Part shown: positions 16,494-26,400 of the stretch, in pieces | Layout of the letters: each line of letters begins with the position of its first letter | Numbering within the stretch: position 1 is the first letter of the stretch | Assembly: GCF_000380165.1 (NCBI RefSeq) | Contig: NZ_KB904702.1 | Location: 124,001 to 188,000, forward strand | From: Wenjunlia vitaminophila DSM 41686 | Lineage (GTDB): Bacteria > Actinomycetota > Actinomycetes > Streptomycetales > Streptomycetaceae | Direction of reading: 5' to 3' | Length of the DNA stretch: 64,000 nucleotides | Notes under the pieces: generated by a model | Seen by the model: the letters and a program-made list of their open reading frames with translations, nothing else | Database searches by the model: none | Told to the model about the DNA's origin: nothing | Translations under genes and position numbers: made by a program

Positions 16494-17444
16494 TCAGGTC
16501 GAGTGCGCCACCCACTGCGTCCACAGGGGGAGCAGCAGCAACGCCACGACCGAGCTCTTCACGACGAGGGCGGCGGACATGTCCACGCTGACCTCGTAGC
16601 GCTGGGCGAAGATGAACAGGTTCTGTGGGGCCGGCATCGCGGCGATCACCACGAGGTAGTTGAGCCAGTCGCCCTCGACCCCGAAGCCGTACCGGCACAC
16701 GGCGAAGACCATCAGGGGGAACACCAGGCACTTGAACCCTATGATCGTCATCTCCTCCCGGGTGGTGCCGCGCACGTTCAGTCCGATGCCGCCCAGGTGG
16801 AGCCCGAGGGCGAACAGCGCGACCGGGGAGGCGCTGTCGCCCACGAAGGCGAAGCTGTCCAGGACCACGGCCGGGAGCTGCCAGGGCAGCAGGTTGAGGA
16901 CGATGCCCGCGTTGCAGGCGATGACGATCGGGGTCATCAGTGAGGCGGCCACGGCCATGCCCAGGCGCCGGCCCGGGCTCCCGGCGCGGTCCGGCCGGCC
17001 CAGTTCCATGATCGAGATGACCACCAGGGACAGGACGCAGACCTGGAACAGCAGGACCGGGAAGATCGGCGCCGCGTTCCCGAACAGCATCGTGAACACC
17101 GGTACGCCGAAGTAGGCCGTGTTCACCTGGACGGCCGCCATGATCCGCAGCGCGACGCCGCGGGGGTCACGGACGCCCAGGGTCCAGGCGAGGGCGCCGA
17201 TCGCCACCACCGCGACACCCGCGGCGGCGGCGTAGGCGCTGATCGCCCTCCAGTCGAACAGGGCCTTGAGGTCGCTCTGGTAGAGGTTGCCGAACAGGAA
17301 GCACGGGACCGCGAAGAGGAAGGCGTAGTCGGTGAAGACCTTGGAGCTCTCGGTCGGCACCACCTTCCGCCTCGCGAGGAGGACCCCGACCCCGAACGCC
17401 AGTACCACCGGGCCCAGCTTCTCCAGGGCCGTCACCGCTCCCAT
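16494..17444 (-). CDS. AEC-family (auxin efflux carrier-like) transporter
   Basis: 316 residues with about ten hydrophobic segments in two halves. Typical AEC features are ALEKLGPVVLAFGVGVLLARRK at the N-terminus, TAYFGVPVFTMLFG in the first half, and a second half with SDSASPVALFALGLHL-like and AAMPAPQNLFIFAQRY segments. The start is ATG 17444. It lies between aminotransferase and dioxygenase genes, and probably moves an organic or amino acid, a pathway precursor or the product. Confidence 0.85.
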   Translation of the reverse strand: MGAVTALEKLGPVVLAFGVGVLLARRKVVPTESSKVFTDYAFLFAVPCFLFGNLYQSDLKALFDWRAISAYAAAAGVAVVAIGALAWTLGVRDPRGVALRIMAAVQVNTAYFGVPVFTMLFGNAAPIFPVLLFQVCVLSLVVISIMELGRPDRAGSPGRRLGMAVAASLMTPIVIACNAGIVLNLLPWQLPAVVLDSFAFVGDSASPVALFALGLHLGGIGLNVRGTTREEMTIIGFKCLVFPLMVFAVCRYGFGVEGDWLNYLVVIAAMPAPQNLFIFAQRYEVSVDMSAALVVKSSVVALLLLPLWTQWVAHST

Positions 17445-17573
17445 GTATGGGCCTCTGCTCTTCCCGGCCCCGGGGGAGGGAGCCCCTGCCGGTGGCTTTC
17501 CCCGGCGTGGGCCCTGTCCGTGTACGGTCCCCGTGCCGCTGACGCGTCCCCGTGGCGCCGGACCACCGGGGCG

Positions 17574-18488
17574 CTAGGAGGCCCACACGTTGGGAACCTC
17601 CACGTCGCTGCGACCCGCCGTCAGGTCGCGGTAGCCACTGATCAGCTTCTGGATGACCTCGTTGCCGCCGAGATCGTAGTGGTGCTCCTCGATCCGGGCC
17701 ACGGGCAGGATCTCGCAGGCGGTGCCGCAGACGAACGCGCCGTCCGCCTCACCGGCGAACGAGGGCGCCAGGTCGCCCACGACGCACTCGATGCCCTCCC
17801 GCTCGGCGATGGCCAGGACACAGGCCCGGGTGATGCCGTCGATGGTGCACCGGGTCGTCGGGGTGTGCAGCACACCGTTCCTGGTGAAGAACAGGTGCGC
17901 ACCGGTGACCTCGACGAAGTTGCCGTTGTCGTCGAGCAGCAGCGCGTCGTCGTACCCCGCGCGCAGTGCCTCGTTCTTGCTGACCGTGCCGATCATGTAG
18001 TTGCCGGCCGCCTTGCTCTTGACCGGTGCGTACTGCGGTGCGGGGCGGCGGTAGCGGCCGATGACCAGGGAGATCCCCTTGTCGAGGGCGTCCGCGGCGG
18101 CGTAGTAGCCCGCCGGCAGTTCCCAGGCCGCCACCGAGGTGTGGACGGACGTGTGGAGCGCCGCGGTCTGGATGATCTCCGATCCGCGCCAGGCGTTCAC
18201 GCGGATGTAGCCCTCGGTGATGCCGGCCTCGGCCACCACCTGAAGGGTCGCGGCGTGCAGGGTCTCGTCGGCGTACTCGAGGTCGAAGTCGAGGACGCGC
18301 GCCGAGCCGCGCAGCCGCGAGATGTGCTCGGTCAGCATGAACGGCTCGCCGCCGTAGACGCGGACGCCCTCGAAGATGCTGGAGGCGTAGTGCAGTCCGT
18401 GGCTGAGCACGTGGAGTTTGGCGTCGGCCCAGTCCACGAGGCCGCCGTCGTACCAGATCTTCCCGGTGCGCTGGTCGAAGGGGATCAC
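17574..18488 (-). CDS. Class IV PLP aminotransferase (branched-chain aminotransferase-like)
   Basis: 304 residues, normal length for IlvE-type enzymes. The PLP lysine is K159 in PVKSKAAGNY, at the same number as in E. coli IlvE. Other landmarks are HGLHYASSIFEGVRVY at the N-terminus, the EVTGAHLFF segment (the common form has GAN/GEN where this has GAH), and the phosphate-cup GITRACVLAIA and CGTACEI. The start is GTG 18488, after GGGGGA. It is co-directional with the oxygenase, 11 bases away. In this operon it probably makes or modifies a dedicated non-protein amino acid, not housekeeping Leu/Ile/Val. Confidence 0.85.
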   Translation of the reverse strand: MIPFDQRTGKIWYDGGLVDWADAKLHVLSHGLHYASSIFEGVRVYGGEPFMLTEHISRLRGSARVLDFDLEYADETLHAATLQVVAEAGITEGYIRVNAWRGSEIIQTAALHTSVHTSVAAWELPAGYYAAADALDKGISLVIGRYRRPAPQYAPVKSKAAGNYMIGTVSKNEALRAGYDDALLLDDNGNFVEVTGAHLFFTRNGVLHTPTTRCTIDGITRACVLAIAEREGIECVVGDLAPSFAGEADGAFVCGTACEILPVARIEEHHYDLGGNEVIQKLISGYRDLTAGRSDVEVPNVWAS

Positions 18489-18499
18489 GGGTGTCCCCC

Positions 18500-19333
18500 T
18501 CAGAGCGCGAGGTCGAAGAGGTGGTGCTGGAGGTCGCCGACGAGGGCGACGAAGCGCCGCTGGTGCTCGGTGAGGCTGCGCACCGACACGCCGTGCAGGG
18601 CCAGGCGGTTGATCGGGTACATCACCAGGGTGTTGCTCTGGTACGGGATGGTGGTGACCTCCTCGACGTAACTCGGGTCGATGTCGAAGCGGTTGTCGCC
18701 GTACTCGGAGGCACTGGTGTAGAACTTGTGCGCCTCGGTCCGGTACTTGTACAGCACCAGGTCGCCGCCGACGGCGTCGTCCTCGGGCAGCCGCATGTAG
18801 AACAGGCCGCCGTACAGCTTGTACGGCTTGTCCACGTGCGGGCCCCGGTAGGCCGAGGGCTTCCCGGTGACCGCGGAGTTGATGACGGCGGTGCAGTCCA
18901 ACAGGATGTCGTGGGTCTCGAAGGTGTCCCGGTTGCGGCGGCCCACGCGCAGCTCGCGCAGCGGCCCGACCTGGTCCTCCGCGGTGGGCAGGTTGGCGAG
19001 CAGGTCCTCCTGGAACAGGTCGAGGAACTCCTCGTAGAACGCGGGCGAGGCGTGGTAGGTGACGAAGTCCTTCCAGACCTGCGCCATGGTGGGGTCGCCG
19101 AGGATCATCTCGGACATGTAGTTGTAGCGCTCGTTCGAGGTGATCGGCTTGCCGATCCGCTCGCTGATGTACTCCGCGGTCGGCATGGACTTCGCCAGCG
19201 CCTCGTACAGCTCCTGCGGCAGCGCGTTGCGGACGACGACGTGCGGGAACGGGTCCCGGCGTATGTCGTCCCTGGTCACGTTGGCCAACAGGGAGGCGAC
19301 GGCGGGCTGGGGTTCGGGCGTGGTGTCGAACAT
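18500..19333 (-). CDS. 2-oxoglutarate/Fe(II) oxygenase (prolyl-hydroxylase-like)
   Basis: 277 residues. Iron ligands read H166-x-D168 (GPHVDKPYK) and H247 (LALHGVSVR), with R259/R260 placed to bind 2-oxoglutarate. The N-terminus (RRDPFPHVVVRNALPQELYEAL) is typical of the 2OG-FeII_Oxy group that hydroxylates free or tethered amino acids. The start is ATG 19333. With the TauD-like gene it gives the operon two different Fe/2OG enzymes. The substrate is unknown. Confidence 0.82.
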   Translation of the reverse strand: MFDTTPEPQPAVASLLANVTRDDIRRDPFPHVVVRNALPQELYEALAKSMPTAEYISERIGKPITSNERYNYMSEMILGDPTMAQVWKDFVTYHASPAFYEEFLDLFQEDLLANLPTAEDQVGPLRELRVGRRNRDTFETHDILLDCTAVINSAVTGKPSAYRGPHVDKPYKLYGGLFYMRLPEDDAVGGDLVLYKYRTEAHKFYTSASEYGDNRFDIDPSYVEEVTTIPYQSNTLVMYPINRLALHGVSVRSLTEHQRRFVALVGDLQHHLFDLAL

Positions 19334-19370
19334 CTGTGGCTCTTTCCCGTGGTGTTTCCGGTTGCGGTGG

Positions 19371-21167
19371 TCAGGGCTTGGGTTCGCGGGCCAGCAGCCA
19401 GGTCTCCAGCACCAGCAGCGACCAGAGGGTCTGCGCCGCGTGGGCTTCCGGGCCCTGGGTCTGGGTGCGGAACAGGTCGTTGACGGTGTCCCGCCGGACG
19501 TAGTCGTGGCAGCGGGCGCCTGGCCCGAGGAGGAGGTCGCCGATCATGTCGTGGAGCGCCTCCCCCGGCTTGATCATCGCCGTGATCGGCAGCGTGAACG
19601 GCTGCTTGGGCCGGTTGACCACGCTCGCCGGCACCCAGCGCCTGGCGGCCTCGGCGACCGGCGCCTTCACGGTGTCGCCCGACACCTTGACGTGGGCGGG
19701 CAGCGCGTGGGCCAGGCGCATCACGGACGGCTGGAGGAAGGGGATGCGCGCCTCCACCGAGTGGGCCATGCTCAGGTGGTCCACCCGGCGCAGGATGTAG
19801 TAGGGGAACCGTTCGAACTGGTCGTAGCGGAGCAGCGTCTCGAGCTTGTCGTGCTCGGCGCCGCGGACCCGCCGGTCGAGGTCGTCCCCGCTGCGGTCCG
19901 CGAACCGACCGCCGGCCTCGCTGACCCGCGCCAGGTAGTCCGGGGTGTAGAGCCGGTCGAGGGCCGGGGTGGCCACGGCGGCCATGGTGTCCTGGTAGGC
20001 GCGGTGCCAGGTGGTGCTCGTGTCCCGGGCGGCCTTCACGAAGCGGGCGTACCCGCAGAACAGTTCGTCGGCCCCGTCGCCGGTCAGGGCCACCTTGAAC
20101 CCGGCGTCGTGCACGGCCTCGAACAGCGCGAACGTGCTGAGGCTGTGCGGGGCGTTGTTGGGCTGGTCCAGGTGGCGGACGAACCGGTCGATGATGCCGG
20201 GGAAGTCGGCCGGCTCCAGCAGCACCTGGTGGTGCCGGGTGCCGCAGTGCCGGGCCACCTCCTCGGCGAAGTGCCGTTCGTCGGCCGGCCAGTCCCCGCG
20301 GTAGGCGATGTTGAACGAGGCGACGTCGGACACCAGGTGGGCGGCGAGCGCCGTGGTGTAGCTGGAGTCGAGGCCGCCACTGGTGATGACGCAGACCGGT
20401 ACGTCCGCGTCGAGCATGCGGGTCAGCTCCTGGCGCAGCAGCTCGTCGAGCTCCGCGGCGGCGCCGGCGACGGTCAGCTCGCCGTCCCGCCAGTCGGGGT
20501 CCGGTTCCGGCGGGGTGCGGGTGACGGACAGCCGGCCGCCGGCGAAGCGCAGCGCGGAGCCGGGTTCCAGGGTCCTGACCCGGGCGTAGACGGTGGACGG
20601 CCCCCACACGGCCCTGCCACCGAGGTAGCGGTCCACGGCCAGCGGGTCGATCTCGTCGGGGAAGTCGGGGAAACGGGACAGGGCCCGCAGCTCCGAGGCG
20701 AAGCTCAGACGGCGGCCGTCGGCGGAGAGGTGGTAGTAGAGCGACTTCATCCCGGCGTGGTCGGTGAAGAGCTTCAGGCACGGCTCGTCGCGGCGGTCCA
20801 CGACGGCGATCGCGAACATCCCCTCCAGGCGGGAGACGAACGCGTCGCCGTACAGCTCGTACAGCGGCAGCAGCACGTCGCCGTCGCAGTCGCCCTCGAA
20901 GGAGTAGCCCTTCGCGGCGAGTTCGGCGCGCAGCAGCCGGTGGTTGTAGATCTCGCCGTTGAACGCGCAGGTCAGCCCGTCCCGTTCGAACGGCTGGTGG
21001 CCGTGCGCGATGCCCTGGATGGCGAGTCGGTTGGTGCCGACCGCCCAGCCGTCACCGACGCGGCAGGTCTGCTCGTCGGGGCCGCCCTCCAGCATGGCGC
21101 CGGCGACGGCGTCCAGCACCTCGCGGCCGACCGTCCCGCCGCCGAAGCAGCCGTAGATCCGGCACAT
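19371..21167 (-). CDS. Asparagine synthase-type glutamine amidotransferase
   Basis: 598 residues with both AsnB domains. The N-terminal glutaminase has the essential Cys2 (MCRIYGCFGG) and FNGEIYNH. The C-terminal synthetase has the PP-loop SGGLDSS near residue 262, LTGDGADELFCGY and RRVDHLSMAHSVEARIPFL. Cys2 argues for ammonia transfer from glutamine, not the beta-lactam synthetase subtype, which has lost it. The ATG at 21167 follows GGAGGGG, 3 bases after the U32-like gene stop. It probably converts a carboxylate of the pathway intermediate to an amide. Primary asparagine synthesis cannot be excluded, but the context argues against it. Confidence 0.87.
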   Translation of the reverse strand: MCRIYGCFGGGTVGREVLDAVAGAMLEGGPDEQTCRVGDGWAVGTNRLAIQGIAHGHQPFERDGLTCAFNGEIYNHRLLRAELAAKGYSFEGDCDGDVLLPLYELYGDAFVSRLEGMFAIAVVDRRDEPCLKLFTDHAGMKSLYYHLSADGRRLSFASELRALSRFPDFPDEIDPLAVDRYLGGRAVWGPSTVYARVRTLEPGSALRFAGGRLSVTRTPPEPDPDWRDGELTVAGAAAELDELLRQELTRMLDADVPVCVITSGGLDSSYTTALAAHLVSDVASFNIAYRGDWPADERHFAEEVARHCGTRHHQVLLEPADFPGIIDRFVRHLDQPNNAPHSLSTFALFEAVHDAGFKVALTGDGADELFCGYARFVKAARDTSTTWHRAYQDTMAAVATPALDRLYTPDYLARVSEAGGRFADRSGDDLDRRVRGAEHDKLETLLRYDQFERFPYYILRRVDHLSMAHSVEARIPFLQPSVMRLAHALPAHVKVSGDTVKAPVAEAARRWVPASVVNRPKQPFTLPITAMIKPGEALHDMIGDLLLGPGARCHDYVRRDTVNDLFRTQTQGPEAHAAQTLWSLLVLETWLLAREPKP

Positions 21168-21170
21168 GGC

Positions 21171-22148
21171 TCACCCCTCCTTCGGGCTGCTGGTGGCGAC
21201 CGTCGCGGGAGCGCCGCCGGTGGGCCCCTCCGCGCCGGGGTCCTTCCCGGCGGGGCTCTGCCGGGCGGCGGGGTGGTGCCGGTCGAGGAACTCGGTGACG
21301 ATCTCGACCTGCCGCAGGATGTCGTCCAGTTGGCCCTGGGTGGGGCTGACCCCGTGCCCCTCCAGGGCGCTGTTCCCCGTCTTGAGGTAGACGGGAGCGG
21401 CGACCCGGACGATGTCGGGCGCCTCGTAGGTGCGGATGAACCCGCCGGAGCTCTTGGGGTTGTCCACGTGGCAGTCCAGGGGGATCGCCACCGCCTGGCG
21501 CAGCGCCGCGATCATCGGCAGGGTCAGGTCCCGCACCGGGTTGAAGCTGTTCGCGCCGAGCGTCTCGAGTAGCTGCGCGGACGCCGGGTTGCCCTGCCCG
21601 CAGTGCGCGGAGACCTTCAGGTGGATGTCGGGGGGCAGGTCACCGGCGCGGCGCAGCCGGCCGAGGACCCACAGCAGGCCCTCGTCGTAGACCACGAACC
21701 CCCGCACGCCGAGCTCGATGCCGCGTTTGACGTCCTCGACGGCGTGCACGACCTGTTCCTGGCCCCGCAGCCGGTACCCGATCCGGGAGCCCTCCGGGGT
21801 CTGCACGCTGGCGCCGATGTCGTACCCGGCGCGGGGGCCGACGGACATCAGGATCTGGGTGCCGTGCTCCTCGCCGAGCGCCACATACTCGCCGATCTCC
21901 CGGGCGGTGTGCCGGTGCATGCCGCGGGTCTCGGTGATGCGGTTGATGGTGAAGCCGCGGTGGCGGCTCTCGGTGAGCAGCGTCCGCGCGGCCCCGGCCG
22001 AGTTGACGGTCGGCACCTCGATGCGGAAGTGGCAGCCGTCGGGGAAGGTCCCGGGGGAGCCCGGGGTGGCCCGTGGGTCCCCGCCCGGCAGCCCCAGCCT
22101 GGCGAGTTGCTCCCGGGTCCGGTCGTAGCCGGTGGTCGTGGCCGTCAC
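21171..22148 (-). CDS. Peptidase U32-like TIM-barrel protein
   Basis: 325 residues. The pattern (FRIEVPTVNSAGAARTLL, GVRGFVVYDEGLLWVLGRL, IHLKVSAHCGQGNPASAQLLETLGA-type and IPLDCHVDNPKSSGGF segments) resembles the U32-type TIM barrels annotated as peptidases, whose studied members are often radical or hydroxylation partners instead of proteases. Conserved H-C-G, N-P and D-C-H-V-D elements may bind metal or substrate. The tail after residue 290 is low complexity. The start is GTG 22148, overlapping the ATP-grasp stop (GTGA). Its reaction is unknown, and it is one of the less explained parts of this operon. Confidence 0.6.
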   Translation of the reverse strand: MTATTTGYDRTREQLARLGLPGGDPRATPGSPGTFPDGCHFRIEVPTVNSAGAARTLLTESRHRGFTINRITETRGMHRHTAREIGEYVALGEEHGTQILMSVGPRAGYDIGASVQTPEGSRIGYRLRGQEQVVHAVEDVKRGIELGVRGFVVYDEGLLWVLGRLRRAGDLPPDIHLKVSAHCGQGNPASAQLLETLGANSFNPVRDLTLPMIAALRQAVAIPLDCHVDNPKSSGGFIRTYEAPDIVRVAAPVYLKTGNSALEGHGVSPTQGQLDDILRQVEIVTEFLDRHHPAARQSPAGKDPGAEGPTGGAPATVATSSPKEG

Positions 22149-23440
22149 CTGGTCACCTCGATACCGAGTTGGTCGGCCGTGCGGCCGACGATCTCCTCCG
22201 CGATCCGTATCGACGTGGCGTGGTCGGCGTGCACGACCTGCACCTCGCCGAAGTTGCCGAGGTTGCCCCGGCAGGGGTGCAGCACGTCGCCCTCGGGGAA
22301 GCGGACGGTCAGCGAGTGCAGGCTCTCGCCGTACTCGGCGGTGGCCCAGCCGAGGTCGGGCACCCGGTCCGGCTTGGGCGTGCGCTCCGCGGCGCCGAAC
22401 CAGCGGACGGTGGCGTAGTGGGTGAACGCGGTGGTCCCCCAGTCGATCTCCTCGTCCAGGTGGACCCGGACGAGGAGTTCGAAGATGTCACCGCCCCCGG
22501 CCAGCCTGAACAGGTTGGGCAGGCAGGAGCCCATGATCCGCGGGTTGAGCTCGATCAGACGGGGCCTGCCGTCGTCCCCGATCATCACCTCGACGTGGAA
22601 GATGCCGAGGCCCAGGTCGAGCGCGCTGACCGCGGCCTCGGCGAACGCCATCACCCGGTCGTGGTCCTCGGCGCTGATCACGGCGGGGATGGTGGTGCCG
22701 GTCTCCAGCGCCTCGTGCCGGTGCCAGGTGGTGCGTTCGCTGACCGCGAGGCGCAGGAAACGGCCGTGCGAGAGCCCGAGTTCCGCGGAGACGAACCGGC
22801 CGCTGAGGTACTCCTCGAGGAGGATGCCCGCCCGGTACGAGTCGTTGCCCGTGGCCTGTTCGACGACCTCGCGCAGCCGCTGTTCGTCGGCGACCACGTG
22901 GGCTCCCTCGCTGCCCGATCCCCGGGCCGGCTTGACGACCACGGGGTACCCGGTGCCCCGGGCGAACTCCAGGGCCTCGGGGAGCCCGCTGACCACCGCG
23001 TGGCGGGTGCTGTCCACGCCCGCCGCCGCGAGGATCTCCCGACAGCGGTCCTTCTGTTTGGCCGCCTCGGCGCCGCGGGCCCGGGTGAACGGCACCCCGA
23101 TCTCCTCGGCGATCTTCGAGACCGGCTCCACCAGCGCGTCCACGGTGGCCACGAAGCCGTCGACGGGGCACTCCCGGTGGACGTCGAGCACCCGGGCGCG
23201 CAGGGCGTCGAGTTCGGTGGCGTCCTCCAGCACGTGCACCTGGTCGACGAACGGCCCGTAGGGCGAGGCGTCGAAGTCGATGTTCTGGGACTTCTCCATC
23301 TGTAGCGAGCGGATCAGCGTCACCCGGTGGCCGAGGCGTTTGGCGGCCTCGAACGCGGGGGCGTTGCCCGCCTTCCAGGTCACGAACACCACGTGCTTGG
23401 GGCTGTTCCGCGACCGCTCCGGTTCCCGTGGTTGGGTCAT
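22145..23440 (-). CDS. ATP-grasp carboxylate-amine ligase
   Basis: 431 residues. It has the pre-ATP-grasp domain (HVVFVTWKAGNAPAFEAAKRLG), the ATP-binding lobe with YPVVVKPARGSGSEGAHVV, and the metal-binding end VEVMIGDDGRPRLIELNPRIMG. This is the architecture of amino-acid ligases such as BacD/RizA, which join a carboxylate as acyl phosphate to an amine. The ATG at 23440 has GAGGAGGGA upstream and overlaps the NRPS stop by 4 bases. In this operon it probably forms a peptide or amide bond that complements the single NRPS module. Confidence 0.87.
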   Translation of the reverse strand: MTQPREPERSRNSPKHVVFVTWKAGNAPAFEAAKRLGHRVTLIRSLQMEKSQNIDFDASPYGPFVDQVHVLEDATELDALRARVLDVHRECPVDGFVATVDALVEPVSKIAEEIGVPFTRARGAEAAKQKDRCREILAAAGVDSTRHAVVSGLPEALEFARGTGYPVVVKPARGSGSEGAHVVADEQRLREVVEQATGNDSYRAGILLEEYLSGRFVSAELGLSHGRFLRLAVSERTTWHRHEALETGTTIPAVISAEDHDRVMAFAEAAVSALDLGLGIFHVEVMIGDDGRPRLIELNPRIMGSCLPNLFRLAGGGDIFELLVRVHLDEEIDWGTTAFTHYATVRWFGAAERTPKPDRVPDLGWATAEYGESLHSLTVRFPEGDVLHPCRGNLGNFGEVQVVHADHATSIRIAEEIVGRTADQLGIEVTR

Positions 23441-26400
23441 GACTCCCTCCTCGCGAACCGCTGGCCGATCCTGACGAACCCGGGCACGTTGGTGCCCGGT
23501 GAGGGGATGAAGGAGATGGAGCCGGCGAGGATGTTCTTCTTCGACATCGAGCTGAACCCGCCCGCCCCGGACAGCACCAGGTCGCCCTCGTCCAGCCTCA
23601 GCCACTGCCCGTCCCGCTGGCGCTCGGAGTACTCGTACCTCAGGTGTTCCGCGCCCCGCAGCACGTTCAGCCGGTAGCCGTCGGAGGAGTAGAGGCCCAC
23701 GCAGTCCTCGAGCGCCATCTCGAAGGGCAGCCCGGTACGGATCAGCCGGTGGTCGGTGAGGGCCCGCAGCAGGTCCTCGTAGAGGCCGAAGGCCGGGTAG
23801 GCGTTGGCGAGGAGCAACAGGAAGGACCGCTGCTCGGGGAAGATCTGGATGAAGTTGTGGTGTCCGCTGCCGTTGGAGTTGAACCCGAAGGCGGTCGGTC
23901 CGAACATCAGCCAGCCCAGGCCCCAGGCGTGCATGAAGTGGTGGCCGGGGACGGGGATCTGCGGGGTGCGCATCTGCCTGGCCAGTTCCTCGGACAGCAG
24001 CCGCTCACCGCCGGGCGCGACACCGTCGTTGAGCGCCAGCAGGGCGATCTTCGCCAGTTCCTCCAGGGTGAGGCAGACGGAGAACGAGCCGGCGGCGTCG
24101 TCCGCGATGGTCTGCCTCGGTGGGTCGTGCCGCACGTAGCTCTTCGACGGCTCGTTCCACAGGTAGCCGACGGAGACCGCGCCCCGGTAGTGCCCGCCCT
24201 CGACGATGGTGTCCGGGACCCTCTCGATGCCCAGCGGGGTGAGCATCAGGTCGTTGACCGCCTGGCGCCACGGCACGCCGAGCAGCTTCTCGATCAGTGC
24301 GGCGACGATGGAGGTGCCGACCGCCGAGTACGCGAAGACCTCGCCGGGTTCGAAGAGCTGGCCGTACTCGCCGAGCGTGTCGATGTAGGCGTCGAGATCG
24401 GGCAGGTCGGTGTCATGCCACACCTCGTAGGAGTCGTCCACCCCGCTGGTGTGCGACAGCAGGTGGCGCAGGGTCACCCGGGCGGTGCCGCCGTCCCGGC
24501 GCCGGAACGCCCGCGGCAGCAGCTCCCCCAGCGGCTGGTCGAGTCCGACCAGCCCCCGGTCGACGAGGCGCAGCGCGACGAAGGCCAGCATGGGCTTGGT
24601 GATGCAGGTGACGCGCTGCCGGGTCAGCGGCCCGTAGGCGGCACCGGTCCCGGTGTCGGCGACGCCGTGGTAGGTGAACTCGAGGGTGTCGTCGAGGAAC
24701 ACCGCCGCGCCGGCGCCGGGGACGCCGTGGCCGCGGGCGGACTCGTGCAGCGTCTCGGCGACCGCGCGCCGCCGCCCGGCGGCACCGGTACCGGCCCGGA
24801 CGTCGGGTGCCTGCTCGCGCTTGCGGCGCAGCAGGGCCGCCTGGGCGGCGAGGGTGCGGTGCTCGTAGATCTCGGCGACGCGCACGGCCCGCCCCGCGGT
24901 GTCCGAGAGTCGGGCGGCCAGCAGGTTGGCCAGCAGGGAGTGCCCGCCGACGGAGAAGAAGTCCAGGTCGGACGCGATCCGCGGGAGGCCGAGGAGCTGT
25001 GCCCAGACACCGGCGACGGCGACCTCGTCGGGGTCGTCGCCGGTGAGGACCGAGGCGTCGAGGCCCCAGTCGACGTCCCTGGCGGCGAGCGTCCTGCGAT
25101 CGACCTTGCCGTTGGGCAGGCGGGGCAGCCGGTCCGCCACGAGGATCTTGGCGGGCTGCATGTAGTGCGGCAGTTTGGCCCGCAGGTGGTCGCTCATCGC
25201 CTCGACGGTGACGGGGGCGCCGTCCAGGCCAACGTGGCAGACCAGCCGGGTGTCGCCGCCGACGCGCACCGCGAGGGCGGCGACGTCCCGCAGGCCCACG
25301 ACCTCGCGCAGCACCGACTCGATCTCGCCGAGCTCGATCCGGAACCCGCGCACCTTCACCTGGGTGTCCTTGCGGCCCAGGAACCGCAGTTCGCCGTCCT
25401 CGGTCCACTGGGCGAGGTCGCCGGTGCGGTAGAGCCGGCCCCCGGGCACCGCGGCGAGGTGGTCGGGGGCGGGCACGAACGCGGCGGCGGTGCGTTCGGG
25501 GTCGTTGATGTACCCGTGGGCGAGGCCGTCGCCGCCCAGGTGGAGCTCGCCGACGGCGCCCCTCGGCACCAGCCGCCCGTGGTCGTCGAGCAGGTACGCG
25601 ACGGTGTTGTGGATCGGCGTGCCGATGGTCGGGGCGGTGTCCGTGGGACCGGTGAAGCACTTCCACGTCGAGTACGTGGTGTCCTCGGAGGGCCCGTACA
25701 GGTTGTAGAGCCGTTCGACGCCCGTGCCGTCGAAGGCGGCGTTCACCAGTTCCTTGGACAGGGGCTCACCGGCCACGTTCAGCACCCGGGTGGTGGCGGG
25801 CACCGCGGAACGCTCCAGCAGGACGTTGAGCGCGCTCGGCACGGTGTTGACCAGGGTCGGCCGCAGCGCGTCGTCCTCGGTGAGCGCCAGCACGTTGTCC
25901 ACGACGACCACGCGGCCACCGCGGGTGAGCGGCGCCCACAGCTCGTACACCGACAGGTCGAAGTTGAGGGAGGTGGAGAACAGGACCCGGGCCAGGTCCT
26001 CGGGCTGGTAGGTGTCCTCGGCCCAGGCGAGGAGGGCCGCCACGTTGCGGTGGCTGATCACCACGCCCTTGGGTTGCCCGGTGGAGCCGGAGGTGTAGAT
26101 GAGGTGGGTGGCGGCCGTCGGATCGACGGTGACGTCCAGGGCCCCGCCGTACTCGGTGGCCGCCTTCTCCCACAGCTCGGCCTGCCCCAGCGCGGCCGTG
26201 GTCGGGTCGTCGAGCCAGCCGGGCGGGTCCTGGCCGTCGTGGATGACGACGGACATGTCGGCGGTGGCGGCGATGGCGCCGAGCCGGTCCGCGGGGTAGG
26301 CGGGGTCGAGCGGGACGTACGCGCAGCCCGCCTTGTGGACGGCGAGCAGGGTGACGACCGTGCGGTGGGTGCGGGGCAGCGACAGGCCGACGCGTGATCC

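Noticed and set aside
19371..21167. Asparagine synthase-like protein as a beta-lactam synthetase
   Set aside because: It retains Cys2 and the glutaminase motifs, which beta-lactam synthetases have lost. A normal amidotransferase is the better reading.
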